Positions 1-12,682 of a DNA stretch of 64,000 nucleotides are shown here, piece after piece. Location: the NCBI GenBank assembly GCA_034401795.1, contig CM067360.1, positions 123,979,901-124,043,900 on the forward strand, read 5' to 3'. The notes under the pieces are model-generated. The model ran no database searches, was not told the origin of the DNA, and was given only the letters and a program-made list of their open reading frames with translations. The position numbers and the translations under genes were made by a program. The stretch is from Chaetoderma sp. LZ-2023a. Lineage: Eukaryota; Mollusca; Caudofoveata; Chaetodermatida; Chaetodermatidae. Every line of letters starts with the position of its first letter. The first letter of the stretch is position 1.

Positions 1-435
<435 letters not shown>

Positions 436-466
436 CAGCACCTGGTGTTGATGATGTAACAGAGTC

Positions 467-1083
467 ATGGCCGGCTCTCCCAAAGACCAATTCTCCTCCA
501 GTGCGCCGTTGTCGGGTTGTTACTCACTGTTCCCACCAATCTACCACCTAGCAACTCTTCCTCCTTCTCCTCTCTCAATTCCGCCTCCTGCTCTTCCTCC
601 TCAAGCTTCTTCTCTTCGTGCATCTCCTCTCTCAATCCCGCCTCCTCATCTTCCCCCTAGATCTCCTCCTCTTCATGCATCTCCTCTCTCATTCCCGCCT
701 CTTGCTCCTCATACTCAATCTTCTCCTCTTGCAACTCCTCTCTCCATCCCTCCTCCTGCTCTTCTTCCTACTCTTCATCTCTCTTCTCCTCACGCACCTT
801 CTTCTGCTCCTCCTCCTCCATCTCCGCCTCCTCTCCCTCCTAGGGAGAATAAGAGTAACCTGTCTGATAGGAAGTTTGCTAAGTACCGTCATCAATCGCA
901 TAGCAAGGGCCTGTGGAGGATCCCAAGAATCACAAAAAAGATTCTGATGATAGGGTCCTCTAATCTATCCCGAATTGATTTAGACGTCCATCCTGACATC
1001 CAGGTTGAGTGCTATCCTGGTGCCGCATTATCACATTTCAGAACAATGGTTATGCGACACCATGATGGCCCTAGCCTGGATCA
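467..1083 (+). pseudogene. Penelope-like element upstream ORF, partial copy A (proline-rich plus SGNH N-terminal half)
   Basis: An open frame encodes a long proline/serine-rich stretch (roughly residues 20-125) and then a segment with the block I motif IGSSN of SGNH/GDSL hydrolases. Its last ~50 bp (about 1030-1083) are nearly identical to 2668-2720 in the larger copy downstream, where the hydrolase continues. Copy A therefore supplies the part that copy B lacks, then breaks off and runs into non-coding sequence. I read it as a truncated relic of the same PLE family. The family assignment rests on this overlap; the SGNH assignment rests on motifs split between the two copies. Confidence 0.6.
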
Positions 1084-1841
<758 letters not shown>

Positions 1842-1982
1842 ATCTTGTATTAATTGTTCTTATTTTTCAGTTTCTAAATTGTTTCAACACATATCGCTCT
1901 AGTTAATATTTGGTATTTAACTTTTTTTAATCTTTCTGACTAAGTTTGGCATAAATCTATAGAAACTTGATTACGTTCTAAA

Positions 1983-2664
1983 ATGGCCAAGAATTTCAAT
2001 GGCCCAGTGGGTAAGGGACGCAAATCTGGCAACCCAGCGTCCAACCTTTCTTCAACCAAAAGTGCTCCTAACCAGTCTGTTCAGGCCTTTCAGAGACTGG
2101 TTAGGATGTACTTCCATGTGTTGCAATGCTTGCATCACTATGGTCTTTTACGAGAGCATTTGGCATCAGACTCTCTCCCGAAATCCCTCAGCATCAGAAT
2201 GGAGGAGATGAACTCGTTTTTCTGCCCTGCCTTACGAGATGACGAATTTTTTTAATCGACCAGCATGATAAACCAAATTTGGGCTCATAGCTGTTTAGAA
2301 AATCTAATCAAATATTATTGAAGCAAATTGGACAAATTAAAGGCAGAGGTAAAAGTGGCCGAATCTAATGTAATTCTTGATCTACACCGGGCCAAAGGCA
2401 TAGCATTGAAATGGGGTAGGCACAATTTTGGAAATAAATTGGCCACAACGACAATCACAAATTTGTGGAAATTTTTGACAGAAGTAGCTAGTGATGAACA
2501 AAATAGAGTGATGTCTGTACCAGCACCGGCAGCCACACCGAGGACAGGTTCTGGTTCACATTCAACAATGACTAACAAACGACAACGGTCACCAACCACC
2601 TTCACACCCTCACCTACCACTTCCAAGCGGACGAATCTGTATATATCACCAACAATTGTCAAAA
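1983..2664 (+). pseudogene. Penelope-like element ORF1-like N-terminal region, copy B
   Basis: One reading frame runs from an ATG at 1983 and is interrupted by stops at 2253-2255 (next to a T7 run) and near 2311-2313. It resumes to about 2664 in the same frame, so this is one decayed gene. The first ~90 residues (helical, HHYGLLREHL, then PKSL and EEMNSFF) resemble the protein that precedes the reverse transcriptase in some invertebrate PLEs. The later part is Ser/Thr/Pro-rich with basic patches. At about 2664 the frame changes and joins the second half of the SGNH-like domain, consistent with an internal deletion that copy A (467-1083) still fills. Family recall is from memory. Confidence 0.5.
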
Positions 2665-2668
2665 ATTA

Positions 2669-3052
2669 TCACATTTCAGAACAATGGCTATGCGACACCA
2701 GGATGGCCCTAGCCCGGAGAAGATCATCCTGAATATTGGCATCAACTCCAAAAATGAGCATCCAACCAAAGCTTCAAGCCATTTACGGTTCATGGCTCGA
2801 GAATTTAAGAATAGCTTCCCTAATGCTGAGTTGCACTTTGCTGAGATTAACTTCTCTGATAGCTTGTCAGACAGGCAAAAGTACTGTCTCAAGCGTATCA
2901 ACGAATCAGCAAGGTCCAACTGCCACGTTGATAAGGTCATCCCCAAAATTTCTGATGCCAATTTTCATGTTGAGAAGGATAGAATCCATTGGACGAAAGA
3001 AACAGCTAATTGTATTTATAACCATTGGTTGACGGTACTTAGTTTAAACTAA
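2669..3052 (+). pseudogene. SGNH-hydrolase-like C-terminal half, Penelope-like element copy B
   Basis: The frame shows NIGINSKNE, which fits SGNH block III, and DRIHW near its C-terminus, which fits the block V DxxH catalytic pair. Block I (the nucleophile serine) is missing here but present in copy A. Neither copy therefore carries a complete triad. The ORF ends 3 bp before the reverse transcriptase frame at 3055, the spacing expected of consecutive retroelement ORFs. Esterase ORFs are known in CR1-type LINEs; in a PLE this is less usual. The SGNH call is motif-based only. Confidence 0.5.
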
Positions 3053-3054
3053 AT

Positions 3055-5426
3055 GTGAGTCACGGCAATAGCTCCCCTAACATAGGATTAGGAACAAACC
3101 TTGTCAATTTAGCAGCTGACTATGATCTCTCACCATCTGAAAAATCAATTCTCGATCGTGGTCTTACTTTTGTACCAACTCCTAAACCAAAAACAGGATT
3201 AGATTTGCTTTTAGACAAAGGTCTTATTGAAGTAGCTAATTTTGGTCATTCAATAAAAAATAGCCCATCATTTTCGAAATTTAAATGGAGAGTCAAAACC
3301 ATTCACTGGAAAATCCGGTTGGGACCCTCCAGATAGGCTAGTTGATGACAATATTAAAGCAACAATAAAAACGGTTGCTGGTATACCAGCCAGATCATTG
3401 CCAGTTACAAACAATAAGCAAAACCTTTCATTTCTCAAGCGACAGGCTATCAACAAAGGCTATCAACAAATTACGTAGAAATCAGAATATTATTATAAAA
3501 CCAGCCGATATAGGTTCAGCAACTGTGATTATGTCTAGAGAAAACTACATCCGCGAGGCTGAAAGACAGTCAACTAACACCAGGCATTACAGAAAACTTG
3601 ATAATTTAATTTGGCCTCAAAACCGACAAAATTTCATTGAAATACTTAATTCATTGCATACAGAGAAGTACATCGATAAGAAACAGCTAAAGTATCTGCT
3701 AGGTGAGAATAATCCACAAAATCGGGCATTTTATATCTTGCCTAAAATCCATAAACCTATCAGACCCTGGTTAGATCCATTGACACCACCTGGACGACCC
3801 ATCATTTCAGACTGTGGCAGTGAGTCATATGGCATTTCAGAATATATTGATTACTATTTAAAGCCCATTGCTAATAGACACAAGAGCTTTCTCAGGAACA
3901 CAGAACACTTTCTTTCAAAGTTATCCAAATTGTCAGTTCCGAAAGATGCATATTTAGTCACATTAGACATAGATGCTATGTATACCAATATAGATATTGA
4001 TGCTGGAGTCAATGCTATTAAGAATTCTTTTGTCAAATCTCCTGATCCAGATCGACCAGATACGGAAATTCTAAAATTATTAGAGCTAAGTCTTAAAGGA
4101 AACGATTTCCAATTTAATGGTCAAAATTACCTTCAAATCTGTGGGTGCGCAATGGGTAAACGATTCAGCCCAAATTTTGCCACGATTTATGTTGCGGAGT
4201 GGGAAGAGGAGGCACTGAACAAATCAACCAAAAAGCCTCTTCTTTACCTCAGATATCTAGATGACATCTTCATAATTTGGCAACATTCAGAAGAAGACAT
4301 TTGGGATTTTTTTCGCATTTTAAATAACCAAGATTCAAACATCAAGCTAAAAGCTACTATTAGTGCAACATCAGTTGACGTTTTAGATGTCACGATCTAT
4401 AAGGGTCCTCAATTTGATTCCGCTAGAAAATTAGAATATAAAGTATTCTTTAAGCCAACAGACTCACATCAGCTGCTTCACAAAAATTCATTTCATCCTC
4501 CACACACATTTAAAGGTCTGATCAAATCGCAAATCATAAGATTCTTTCGAAACTCTAGCAACAGGCAAAATCTGAATAGTGCATGCTCTACTCTGTTTGA
4601 TGCTTTGAAAGCACGAGGCTATTCAGCCCGTTTTCTTCGAAAAATTAAAGCAGACACCATCAATGAGCTTGAAAATCTAAAACCTCATAGCGGACCCGAG
4701 TTTGAACCTGTCCAAATTAAACACAACAAACCAATCATGTGCGATGGATCAGTTTCTAAATGCGACAAAAACAGATGCAAAGTAAACAACTATATTGTAA
4801 ACCAACAAACATTCCTGAGTTTTCAAACTAAAAATGAATATCATATCCGAACAAATATGCATTGTGATTCTGAGAATGTGGTCTATTTGATCAATTGTGC
4901 CCTTTGCCAGAAACAGTATGTTGGTGAAACAAAAAATGCATTTAGAGTGCGTGCTAGACGCCACGTTTCTGATATTAACACCTCAGCAGATACGCCAATT
5001 GCTCAACATTTCCAACTTCCTGATCATTCAGTTGAACATGATTTTGAAATCATGCCAATAGAACAGATTCCGACCTTCGATAGTGAAGAAGAAAAGAGTT
5101 CGTTTCGCAAAATACGAGAAGGCCATTGGATTAGAACACTCCAAACAAAAGCACGATTTGGAATAAACGTAGATTCAGGAATATCACAAAAGAACAAAAT
5201 TATCCCATTTCAACTCATATACAATAGACGTAATGTTGAATTAGCGAAAACCATGAAAGACGAATATTCACAGTTGGAATCTAAATTAAAGGAACCGATC
5301 AAAGCACGACCAGTAATAGCTTGCAATAGAAATCCAAACCTGAAAGATTTGCTAGTAAGATCAAAGTTTGACCTCATGGTTCCTGATAACAATGACAAGG
5401 TTTCATCCCTCCCTACCTATTCTTAA
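3055..5426 (+). pseudogene. Penelope-like reverse transcriptase with C-terminal GIY-YIG endonuclease
   Basis: The N-terminal part (3055-3336) contains LSPSEKSILDRGL and FVPTP, typical of PLE RT N-termini. The main frame (3375-5426, 683 residues) has IIKPADIGSATVIM, GRPIISDCGSESYG, YLVTLDIDAMYTNI (RT motif A), GCAMGKRFSPNFATIY (motif B) and YLRYLDDIFIIW (motif C, YLDD). The C-terminus has VVYLINC, QYVGET and FRVRARRH of a GIY-YIG nuclease. The role is target-primed reverse transcription of the element. There are two frame breaks. One is near 3285-3335; the other is caused by a 13-bp tandem duplication at about 3445-3470. Downstream catalytic motifs are intact. It is not a host gene: only telomerase shares this RT clade, and telomerase lacks GIY-YIG. 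Confidence 0.93.
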
Positions 5427-5509
5427 ATACATCTAATCCCAACCAAAATCAATGGTGGGGAAACATGAAATCATATCCGTAGGACATCTTTTAGTTTTGT
5501 GTCTGCAAA

Positions 5510-5870
5510 AGTGTGTGTGTGTGTGTGGACGGGCGTGCGTTCGTGCGGGCATGCGTCCGTGCATTTGTTTGTATGTGTGTATGTGCGTGGGTGTGTGCTC
5601 GTACATCCGTACGTGCATGAATCTATACTTGCGTGGGTGTATGTGTGCGCGTGTGTGTATGTGGGTGTGGGTTCATTAATTCGTGAGTACATTAGTGCGT
5701 GTGTGTGTGCGTGCATGCATTCGTGCGTCTATTCGTGCATGCGTTCATGCATACATTATTGCGTGCATTCGTGCATGTATTACTGTGTCCATGTATTATT
5801 GCGTGCATTCGTGCATTCGTTCAGATGTGTGTGTGCGTGCGTGCGTGTGTGCATTCGTGTGTGTGATTTC
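5510..5870. repeat. GT/GC-rich degenerate repeat (GTGTGYGTGC type)
   Basis: Alternating purine-pyrimidine sequence built from gtgt, gtgc and attc units. ORFs on both strands here are low-complexity artefacts. The stretch could adopt Z-DNA. Confidence 0.85.
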
Positions 5871-6057
5871 TCTATAATGTAGGATCAATCCCAGCCTTTA
5901 CCTGTTAAAGCGACCTACTGATTAGTTCACTTTACCCCAACTAATCTCAAGGGGGGACCACTCTAAGTAAATCTAAACTTGGTCTCGATAGGACAAATTT
6001 AGGTAAAGAAATCTTTAATTAAATTCCTGTGCCAATGCGGAGTTTTTTTCAATGTAA

Positions 6058-6401
<344 letters not shown>

Positions 6402-6749
6402 GGCGTAACGGAATCCATCCAAAATACTAATTTACACCAATAATAAAGTAGCATGACACTATAATAAATAAAGCATTACCTTGTCCTTGGAGATGTGAAT
6501 ATGTGTGTTTTAAATAGGAAGACATTTTTCGCACAGTGTATATATGGAAATATAAATGAGTTGATATTGGCATGCTAGTGTCTCTAGGGAGGCTCACTAG
6601 AGGAATAAGTCGCCAGAAAGCGCGTTGTTGTGGAACCAACTCCAGGAAAGCCATTACCGGGTAATATCTCTCAACAATCGTGTGTGATTATGGAATAGGA
6701 AATGTATTGAGAAATGGTTCCTTCTGGCCGCTTAAAATGATATGGTTCT

Positions 6750-6990
6750 TTAACCCTTTAACCCTCAAATCTGTTCAAGAAAATTTTAATTTTCTCATTA
6801 AAAAATGTCCATTTGCAGACCAAGAGAACACTATTTTTGGAAATTTACCACTTGAATGACTGGCTCTGTTATAGAGCCAGTCATTCCAGTGGTATATTTT
6901 CAAAAATGGTTTTCTCTTGGCCTGCAAATGTACATTTCTCAAGACTACTGCAGAGGCCGTTTTTGGCTGATATGGTGGTTAAAGGGTTAA
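6750..6990. mobile_element. piggyBac-type MITE, copy 1
   Basis: Begins TTAACCCTTTAACC and ends TTAAAGGGTTAA, i.e. TTAA target duplications and CCCTTT/AAAGGG termini. The interior is a long imperfect palindrome centred on a GACTGGCTCTGTTATAGAGCC-like stem. It has no coding capacity. A partial copy (6987-7085) follows directly. Confidence 0.7.
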
Positions 6991-7126
6991 CCCTCAAATT
7001 TATTTTTCTCTTGGAAAATGTCCATTTGCAGACCAAGTAATTATTTTTTGAAAATTTACAACTGGAATGACTGGCTCTATGCATAGAGAAATGGTTCCTT
7101 CTGACCGCTTAAAATGTTGTGGTTCT

Positions 7127-7359
7127 TTAACCCTTTAATGCCCTCAAATTTGTTCAAGAAAATTTTAATTTTCTCATAGAAAATGTCCATTTGCAGACCA
7201 AGAGAAGATAATTTTTGAAAATTTACCACTGTAATTACTGGGTCGGTTATATCTAGTGGTATAGTTTTCAAAATATTGTCTTCTCTCGGTCTGCAAATGG
7301 ACATTTCTCATGGCTACTGCAAAAGCCGTTTTTGGCTGATATGAGTGTTAAAGGGTTAA
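7127..7359. mobile_element. piggyBac-type MITE, copy 2
   Basis: Same termini and internal palindrome as copy 1. The flank before it (agagaaatggttccttctg..ccgcttaaaatg, 7085-7126) repeats the flank before copy 1 (about 6708-6749). The element and its flank were therefore duplicated together. Confidence 0.7.
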
Positions 7360-9419
7360 TACAGGATTAAATGCATACGCTTTGGTAGAATTTAACCCCC
7401 CCCCACCCATCCCCAAACTCATACGAGATGTAGTGTTGGTTTGTTAATTCCATTTGACTGTGTTTCTAAGAAGAATGGTCATCGTTGATACAGGCTAACT
7501 CATTTGGGAATGTCAATGTGCTTCATTATCTAGGTCAATATTTGTTTCGCCAATATATCTAGCAAGCAGGCATTGTTGCGTTAATCGATGGTACATTGTT
7601 ATGGACAGTCCCTTAGCATAGAGAGAAGAACTTGTCCACGCATGTCATACACGGACAACGAATCCGCTTAATGGCAATGGCAGTATTCGACTGGGACTTT
7701 TCCGTAGAGTAAATTTACTCGCGCAGTTGCCAAAACGTTCTCTATGCAAACGTACCAGTCGAATGAAAACCCCTAGCAGGTATAAACGGTGCAGAAACCG
7801 ACTAAATCGTCTAAATTTTATGTCTGTTTTCAGACATAGTGAATGCTGAATAATGCTGAATAATAGAATAGTAGAATTCATCTCCTATGACCCGCATTTC
7901 CATATTTTGCATCATGTGACATACTTCACGAAACATGTCACACGTTTTGGTTCCGGCGTGTTTCGTGCTCTATTTTTTCCGGGAAATACCAGTCGAATAA
8001 AAATATATACTCTAACTTTTCGCTCAATGAAATACAGCCAATGCAAACTGTAATGTATGTCCTATTAATAGGTATTAGGGTTCTACAAGAATACAAGTAA
8101 ATATGTAATTTGCCATTCTCCTCTCCTGTCTATGTACATACACGGACCCAAATACATAATACAAAGCAGCATCATACATGCGCCCATTAAATAGACATTC
8201 GCTGAGAGATATCATTAAATTTTGGAAACTTTTATTTTATTTTAGTAATGTAGTTGTTACGAGGTATTGGTACCGCATACTATTCTGAAATTCCTGATCG
8301 ATCGATCGCCATATTTTTCTGTGAACATCGGTGCGCGTATAGTTTCTTCGCATGAGAAATTAGTTTTAATAAGCAAGATTCCTATTGGGTAGAATTACAA
8401 TTAATCTTAAGCATGTCTAGACAGTTTGAGAGTTTCAGACCAAAATACTAGGGTTACACTTTACAAACTGCAAAAAATGTATAGGGTATAGGGACATTTA
8501 AAAAAGGTCAGGGACATTTAAAAAAAGTCAGCAGCTGATATAGCCACATCGTATCACGTATAGCGCGCCTACACTTGGTCAACGAATCACAATGGTAATT
8601 GCAAGATAATATGCTGGTGTTCTCTATGAAACGGTAGTGAATTTTGCCGTCAAATTTGTTTTTACGCTTTTAATATTCTTGGAATTTCTAATTTGCATCG
8701 CCGTGACTTTTGAGTGCCCGTATTTATAACAATCGAAAATCAAATGCCATTATTGACACAGTAGAAGCAGTTTATACACCCAATTCCAAGCACAGATCTA
8801 TCAACTAATGTGTTAACATAGAAGGGTTGGGGAATGGAAGGGCCGGGGATTTGGTGCTTGACCTTTCCAGTGCTCAAGCATTTCAAGGAAGTCCACGGGT
8901 TCATCTACCGTGGCCACATTGTGAGTAAGACTGTAGGAACGGATGATGATGATGATGATGATGATTACTCCGCTTGAGTGTTGAAGCAATACTGCTCGAA
9001 GAAGCCTGGACCAGGAGACGCACAGAGAGCTTGGGCCGCACGCCACCTGCCTTCATCAACACATGCATGCCTGTGACATAACCTCAACCGGCAGAATCCC
9101 CAATGAAGACCTATTGCGGCAAGCCCAACAAGCACACATCAGTGATACCATCACACCTCGCAAATGAGGATAGATAGGATATACCTACGTAAAGCCAAAC
9201 CAATCATTGCCAAACATGCCCTCCAGTGAATTCCTGATGAAGGCGAAGAACAAGACTGTCGATCATGACATCGTGGCGAATGCAGGTGCCAAGCTCATTT
9301 CAATACGCATGTCATGGGATGAAGCACGCATCCCATGACCACAACAATTGTAGATCAAATTGATGGCCCAATGTTACGGAACTGGAAGAAATGAAGAGGA
9401 CTAAGTAAGTCCACCAACT
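7360..9419. other. Non-coding stretch
   Basis: No supported gene. Contains a short C-run near 7388, a (GAT)n tract at about 8942-8964 and unremarkable sequence. The 8820-9400 part is less AT-rich and might be an old transposon remnant, but I could not recognise a frame. Confidence 0.5.
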
Positions 9420-9705
9420 TGTTTAACCGTTAACACTGGAAAGATCAAACACCAAATCCCCTTTGTAATTTTATAATTATTCTGTTGAAGATTTTAAAGC
9501 TTATTTAACTTGAAGCTGTCGCTGCCATATGCAGCAACAGCACTCAGTCAATTATTTTCAAAATATTCAGCAGCTTACATGTATAGTTTTTTGGAAATTG
9601 ATAATCAGGGAGTTCAGGGATCGATCTATCCCAACACGGGCGATGTGTGGGTGGGGCTTAGCTAGAGATGGGCGAGGCATAGCTAAAACTGGATTCCTCC
9701 ATTGA
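9420..9705 (-). mobile_element. Hairpin MITE, partial copy, reversed
   Basis: Matches the reverse complement of the family seen at 33376 and 58131: a palindrome around gctgccatatgcagcaac, ttcaaaatattcagcag, then the equivalents of the GATCGATC, TAGCTAAGC and CCCGCC-type segments. Confidence 0.6.
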
Positions 9706-11203
9706 GAATCTGGGAATTCATGGTCCAAAGGGCTTTTATTGTCTTCATCGTGGCGTGGATACCAATCTCCTCATCCTTATTTAGGCATACCTTCTTTCTC
9801 CATAGATTCCTCCGTCCATAATTACACAACGGATGCCTCTAAATAACAATAAATATTACTAACACATTACTTTGAATTAACGCCTTCTGGTACTACTCAT
9901 TACCTAAAACGATACCCTAAATCCCTAGGACACGACTTAGACAGGTGTGCATCATCCCACATTACAACATTGCATATTATATATCAAATCCAGCGCATTA
10001 TAGTTGCGACATAGGAAGCTGTTTTGTATAGAGAATCTATCTGAGAGAGACTGACCAACAAACAAGACCGACAGACACGTAGGCAGACAAACAGACAAAG
10101 GTATACTAGTCGTGCGTCTCAACTAAAACGGTACTTATTTATAGGGGCTTCTACTATAATGATTTACTCCACGGTATTTTTGGAATTATATTACAGGTTT
10201 AACATATTTTGATGCGTCGTACTAACATACGCCCATTCCCATAGCTACGCTGTTCGAGGCCGTACTTGCAGACCTGCGATTTCTCGCTATGGGAAGTAAC
10301 ATTACGCTAGTGGGTTGGAGGTAGCCAATCAGATTTCTGTCTACTTCGCGCGATAGGCGAGTGAGCGTCTGGTGACCTAATTTACAATCACAAAAACAAC
10401 GGCGATGGCGACGCTGTTAATTTGGAAAGAGACATTTGCAAAAGTTTGCAATAGTTTTGCTCTAAACAAGTTATCTGAGGAACAGAAAATGTGTAGATTG
10501 GTTTTCGGTAACAAAAACCGCTAGTTTGGTTTACGCACATGTGTATATTTGTTTACTTCCTGATTTCTTATGGAGCATTCTCATTGGCGCAAGTTGACTG
10601 ACCCCAGTTCATTAATATGTATGAAGCTTCGTGAACTTAGCACAAACATCAAAGGCGTACAAGCACGGTACTCGATACGGGAACGTAGTGGGAGGGCGAG
10701 GATCGTGCAATAGGACGATGATTTTGATGCAGACTGGCAGACGCACAAACGGTCGAATTGAAGAAAAATCGTATGCCTTATTAGCGAGAATTGCAATATA
10801 TGTGGGAAATAGATAGGATTGGACATTATTGACATTCATAGTCGGGCTGTTATCTGTGAGCGATACACCAATTTTAGGTCGGGTGTAGTATCCATGGAAT
10901 CGGGTCGCGATCGCTATATGGTCGCTTGCATGATTCTCGAGAGAAAACAAGGACATGGCTTCGAAAGTGAAAATGACAATACGATTATGAGAGGGAGCCA
11001 GAGAAACTATCAGGACTGTTTTTTATTCTTATTAACATTACTATTGCTATTAAACCTGAACTATCTAATTCCGTGTATTGGTAACAGTTGTCATCAGTTT
11101 TCGAGTTTCTGTAATTTGTTGGATATACATCGTAATTCAGTTCAAGTTAACTAGTCTCAGTCAATTCTTCCTATCTTCCTACCTGAATCATTCAACTCAA
11201 TGG
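9706..11203. other. Non-coding stretch
   Basis: No gene supported. ORFs of up to 114 codons on both strands at 10580-11150 have no recognisable domain and overlap each other. Confidence 0.5.
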
Positions 11204-11565
11204 GCCTTTCCATTTTTAGCCATGCCCCGCCCATCACTAGCTAAGCTCCACCCACACCTCGCCGTGTTGGGATTGATCGATCCCCAAATGCCCTAGCTAT
11301 CATTTTCCTGAAAACTATACAGGGAAGCTGTTGAATATTTTGTAACTAATTTGGGCGCCCAGTCAAATTAGTTTCAAAATATTCAACAGAATATTTATTA
11401 AATAGTAAAAGCAAACAATTTGTACGACAACGCATAGACCGTCTTCAAATATGTGTTCGTGACGTACTTATCGACGTCATTCATGACGCCATTCATTATG
11501 ATGTCATTGTACACATCACGCAGTTCATTATGACGTCATATGATGGGTGGGTACTCTGGAAAGGT
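11204..11565 (+). mobile_element. Hairpin MITE (CCTTTCCA...TGGAAAGG termini)
   Basis: Runs from CCTTTCCATTTTTAGCCATG to ACTCTGGAAAGGT. Internal features shared with other copies: TAGCTAAGCTCCACCCAC, GATCGATC, ACTATACAGGGAAGCTGTTGA, and a row of TGACGTCA-like motifs at the 3' side. In this copy the central hairpin is shortened. Confidence 0.7.
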
Positions 11566-11751
11566 GAATTCACAAACAACACAACGAGATATTCCCCAAA
11601 ATATATTCACAAATAAAAACGAAGCATGCCTATAAAATAAGTTTATCTATGGGCCACGCGAGTGTGGCTTAATTATACAAATAATTAACCAAGCATCTAT
11701 CTTAATGGCCACCATCTCCGGGCCCAGTATACGTTTTCTTTAACAATTGAT

Positions 11752-12055
11752 GAATCCGATCTGTCATTCAAGTATATAACGTCATAATCAGTTACGTCAC
11801 AAACGGCTGACGTCACAATCATAATTGACAGATAATACTCTGCTGGAATAGTCCGTCAAGTGTAGAATTGTGTGTGCTTGATGGATTTACTATTTAATAA
11901 GCATCGTGTTCATATATTTTGAAAGTAATTTGACCGGGTGCTGGTTCCGCCAACATTACCAAGTCAATTATTTTCAAAATATTCAACAGCGTGCCTGTAT
12001 ATCTTTCTGGGAATTGAGATCCAGGGAGTTCAGGGTTGGATAGATCTAACTAGAG
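11752..12055 (-). mobile_element. Hairpin MITE, reversed, truncated near the Polinton
   Basis: Reverse-oriented copy with ACGTCA motifs first, then the ATATTTTGAAA/TTTCAAAATATTCAACAG palindrome and the 5' segment. It breaks off before the outer terminus, about 70 bp from the Polinton end. Confidence 0.55.
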
Positions 12056-12087
12056 CAAATCCTGGGGAGGGGGGAAGGGTAAGAAGC

Positions 12088-12107
12088 GGGGGGGGGGGGG
12101 GGGGGGG
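12088..12107. repeat. Poly-G run (20 G)
   Basis: Uninterrupted G homopolymer 20 bp outside the left Polinton terminus. It is a possible G-quadruplex and a place where the assembly could be unreliable. Confidence 0.9.
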
Positions 12108-12127
12108 TTAGTCTAGAAATGGACGTG

Positions 12128-12420
12128 AGTAGTATAGCCGGGATTAAACGGATACCACGTCCCTGAATAACGGGGGAAATTAAGAAATTCGCCTCCCAGG
12201 CCCTTAACAGTTAAGGGCCGCATTTTGAGGTGTTTTTAGGTCCAGGTAGCGCAGGCCTCTAAAAAACTGCCGCCCCTAGGGGCCCCCCTTCACTATGCCA
12301 GCGCGTAGTGTGGCGTAGTGCGACGCCACACCCCCATAATGAAAGCACCCGGGAGGCGAATTTCCCGATTACCCCCGTTATTCCGGGACGTTGTATCCGT
12401 TTAATCACGGCTATACTACT
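12128..12420 (+). repeat. Polinton left terminal inverted repeat (foldback)
   Basis: A 293-bp block whose inverted copy is 29817-30100. Its own two ends are also inverted repeats of each other (AGTAGTATAGCCGGGATTAA at the start, rc at 12401-12420), so each TIR can fold into a stem. The middle is GC-rich and differs between arms. Confidence 0.9.
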
Positions 12421-12630
12421 TAGCACATGGTCTTTACGTCCATTTAGAGACTAGCATACTCAGCGGTATACGAGCTGATCAAGCACGCATTACAGGGTCT
12501 TAACGTCCAGACAAGCATACTCAGTGGTATACGAGCTGATCAAGCACGCATTACATGGCGTCCATTTAGAGACAAGCATACTCAGCGGTATACGAGCTGA
12601 TCAAGCACGCATTACAGGGTCTTATCAGCG
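12421..12630. repeat. Left subterminal tandem repeats, about 3 units
   Basis: Units of about 60-67 bp containing CCATTTAGAGACAAGCATAC, CAGCGGTATACGAGCTGATC and AAGCACGCATTACA. They are the inverse of the larger array at 28400-29815. Each unit holds a TGATCA palindrome. Confidence 0.9.
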
Positions 12631-12682
12631 CCCTGCGCCACTGCTGTAGACGCCAGCACGAGCAATACGATGAGAAGCATGG

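Larger units (their letters stand above)
1983..6057 (+). mobile_element. Penelope-like retroelement (damaged)
   Basis: Contains in order an ORF1-like region, an SGNH-like half-domain, the RT and GIY-YIG. The outer limits are inferred: the 3' side contains a GT-rich stretch and then a (GACA)n array. I did not see clear pseudo-LTRs, although copy A upstream in the same orientation would suit the tandem or partial-tandem structure that PLEs often leave. Confidence 0.7.

Noticed and set aside
10581-11154. Overlapping ORFs of 61-114 codons on both strands
   Set aside because: No motifs, no codon-level signal, mutually overlapping; chance ORFs in low-stop sequence.
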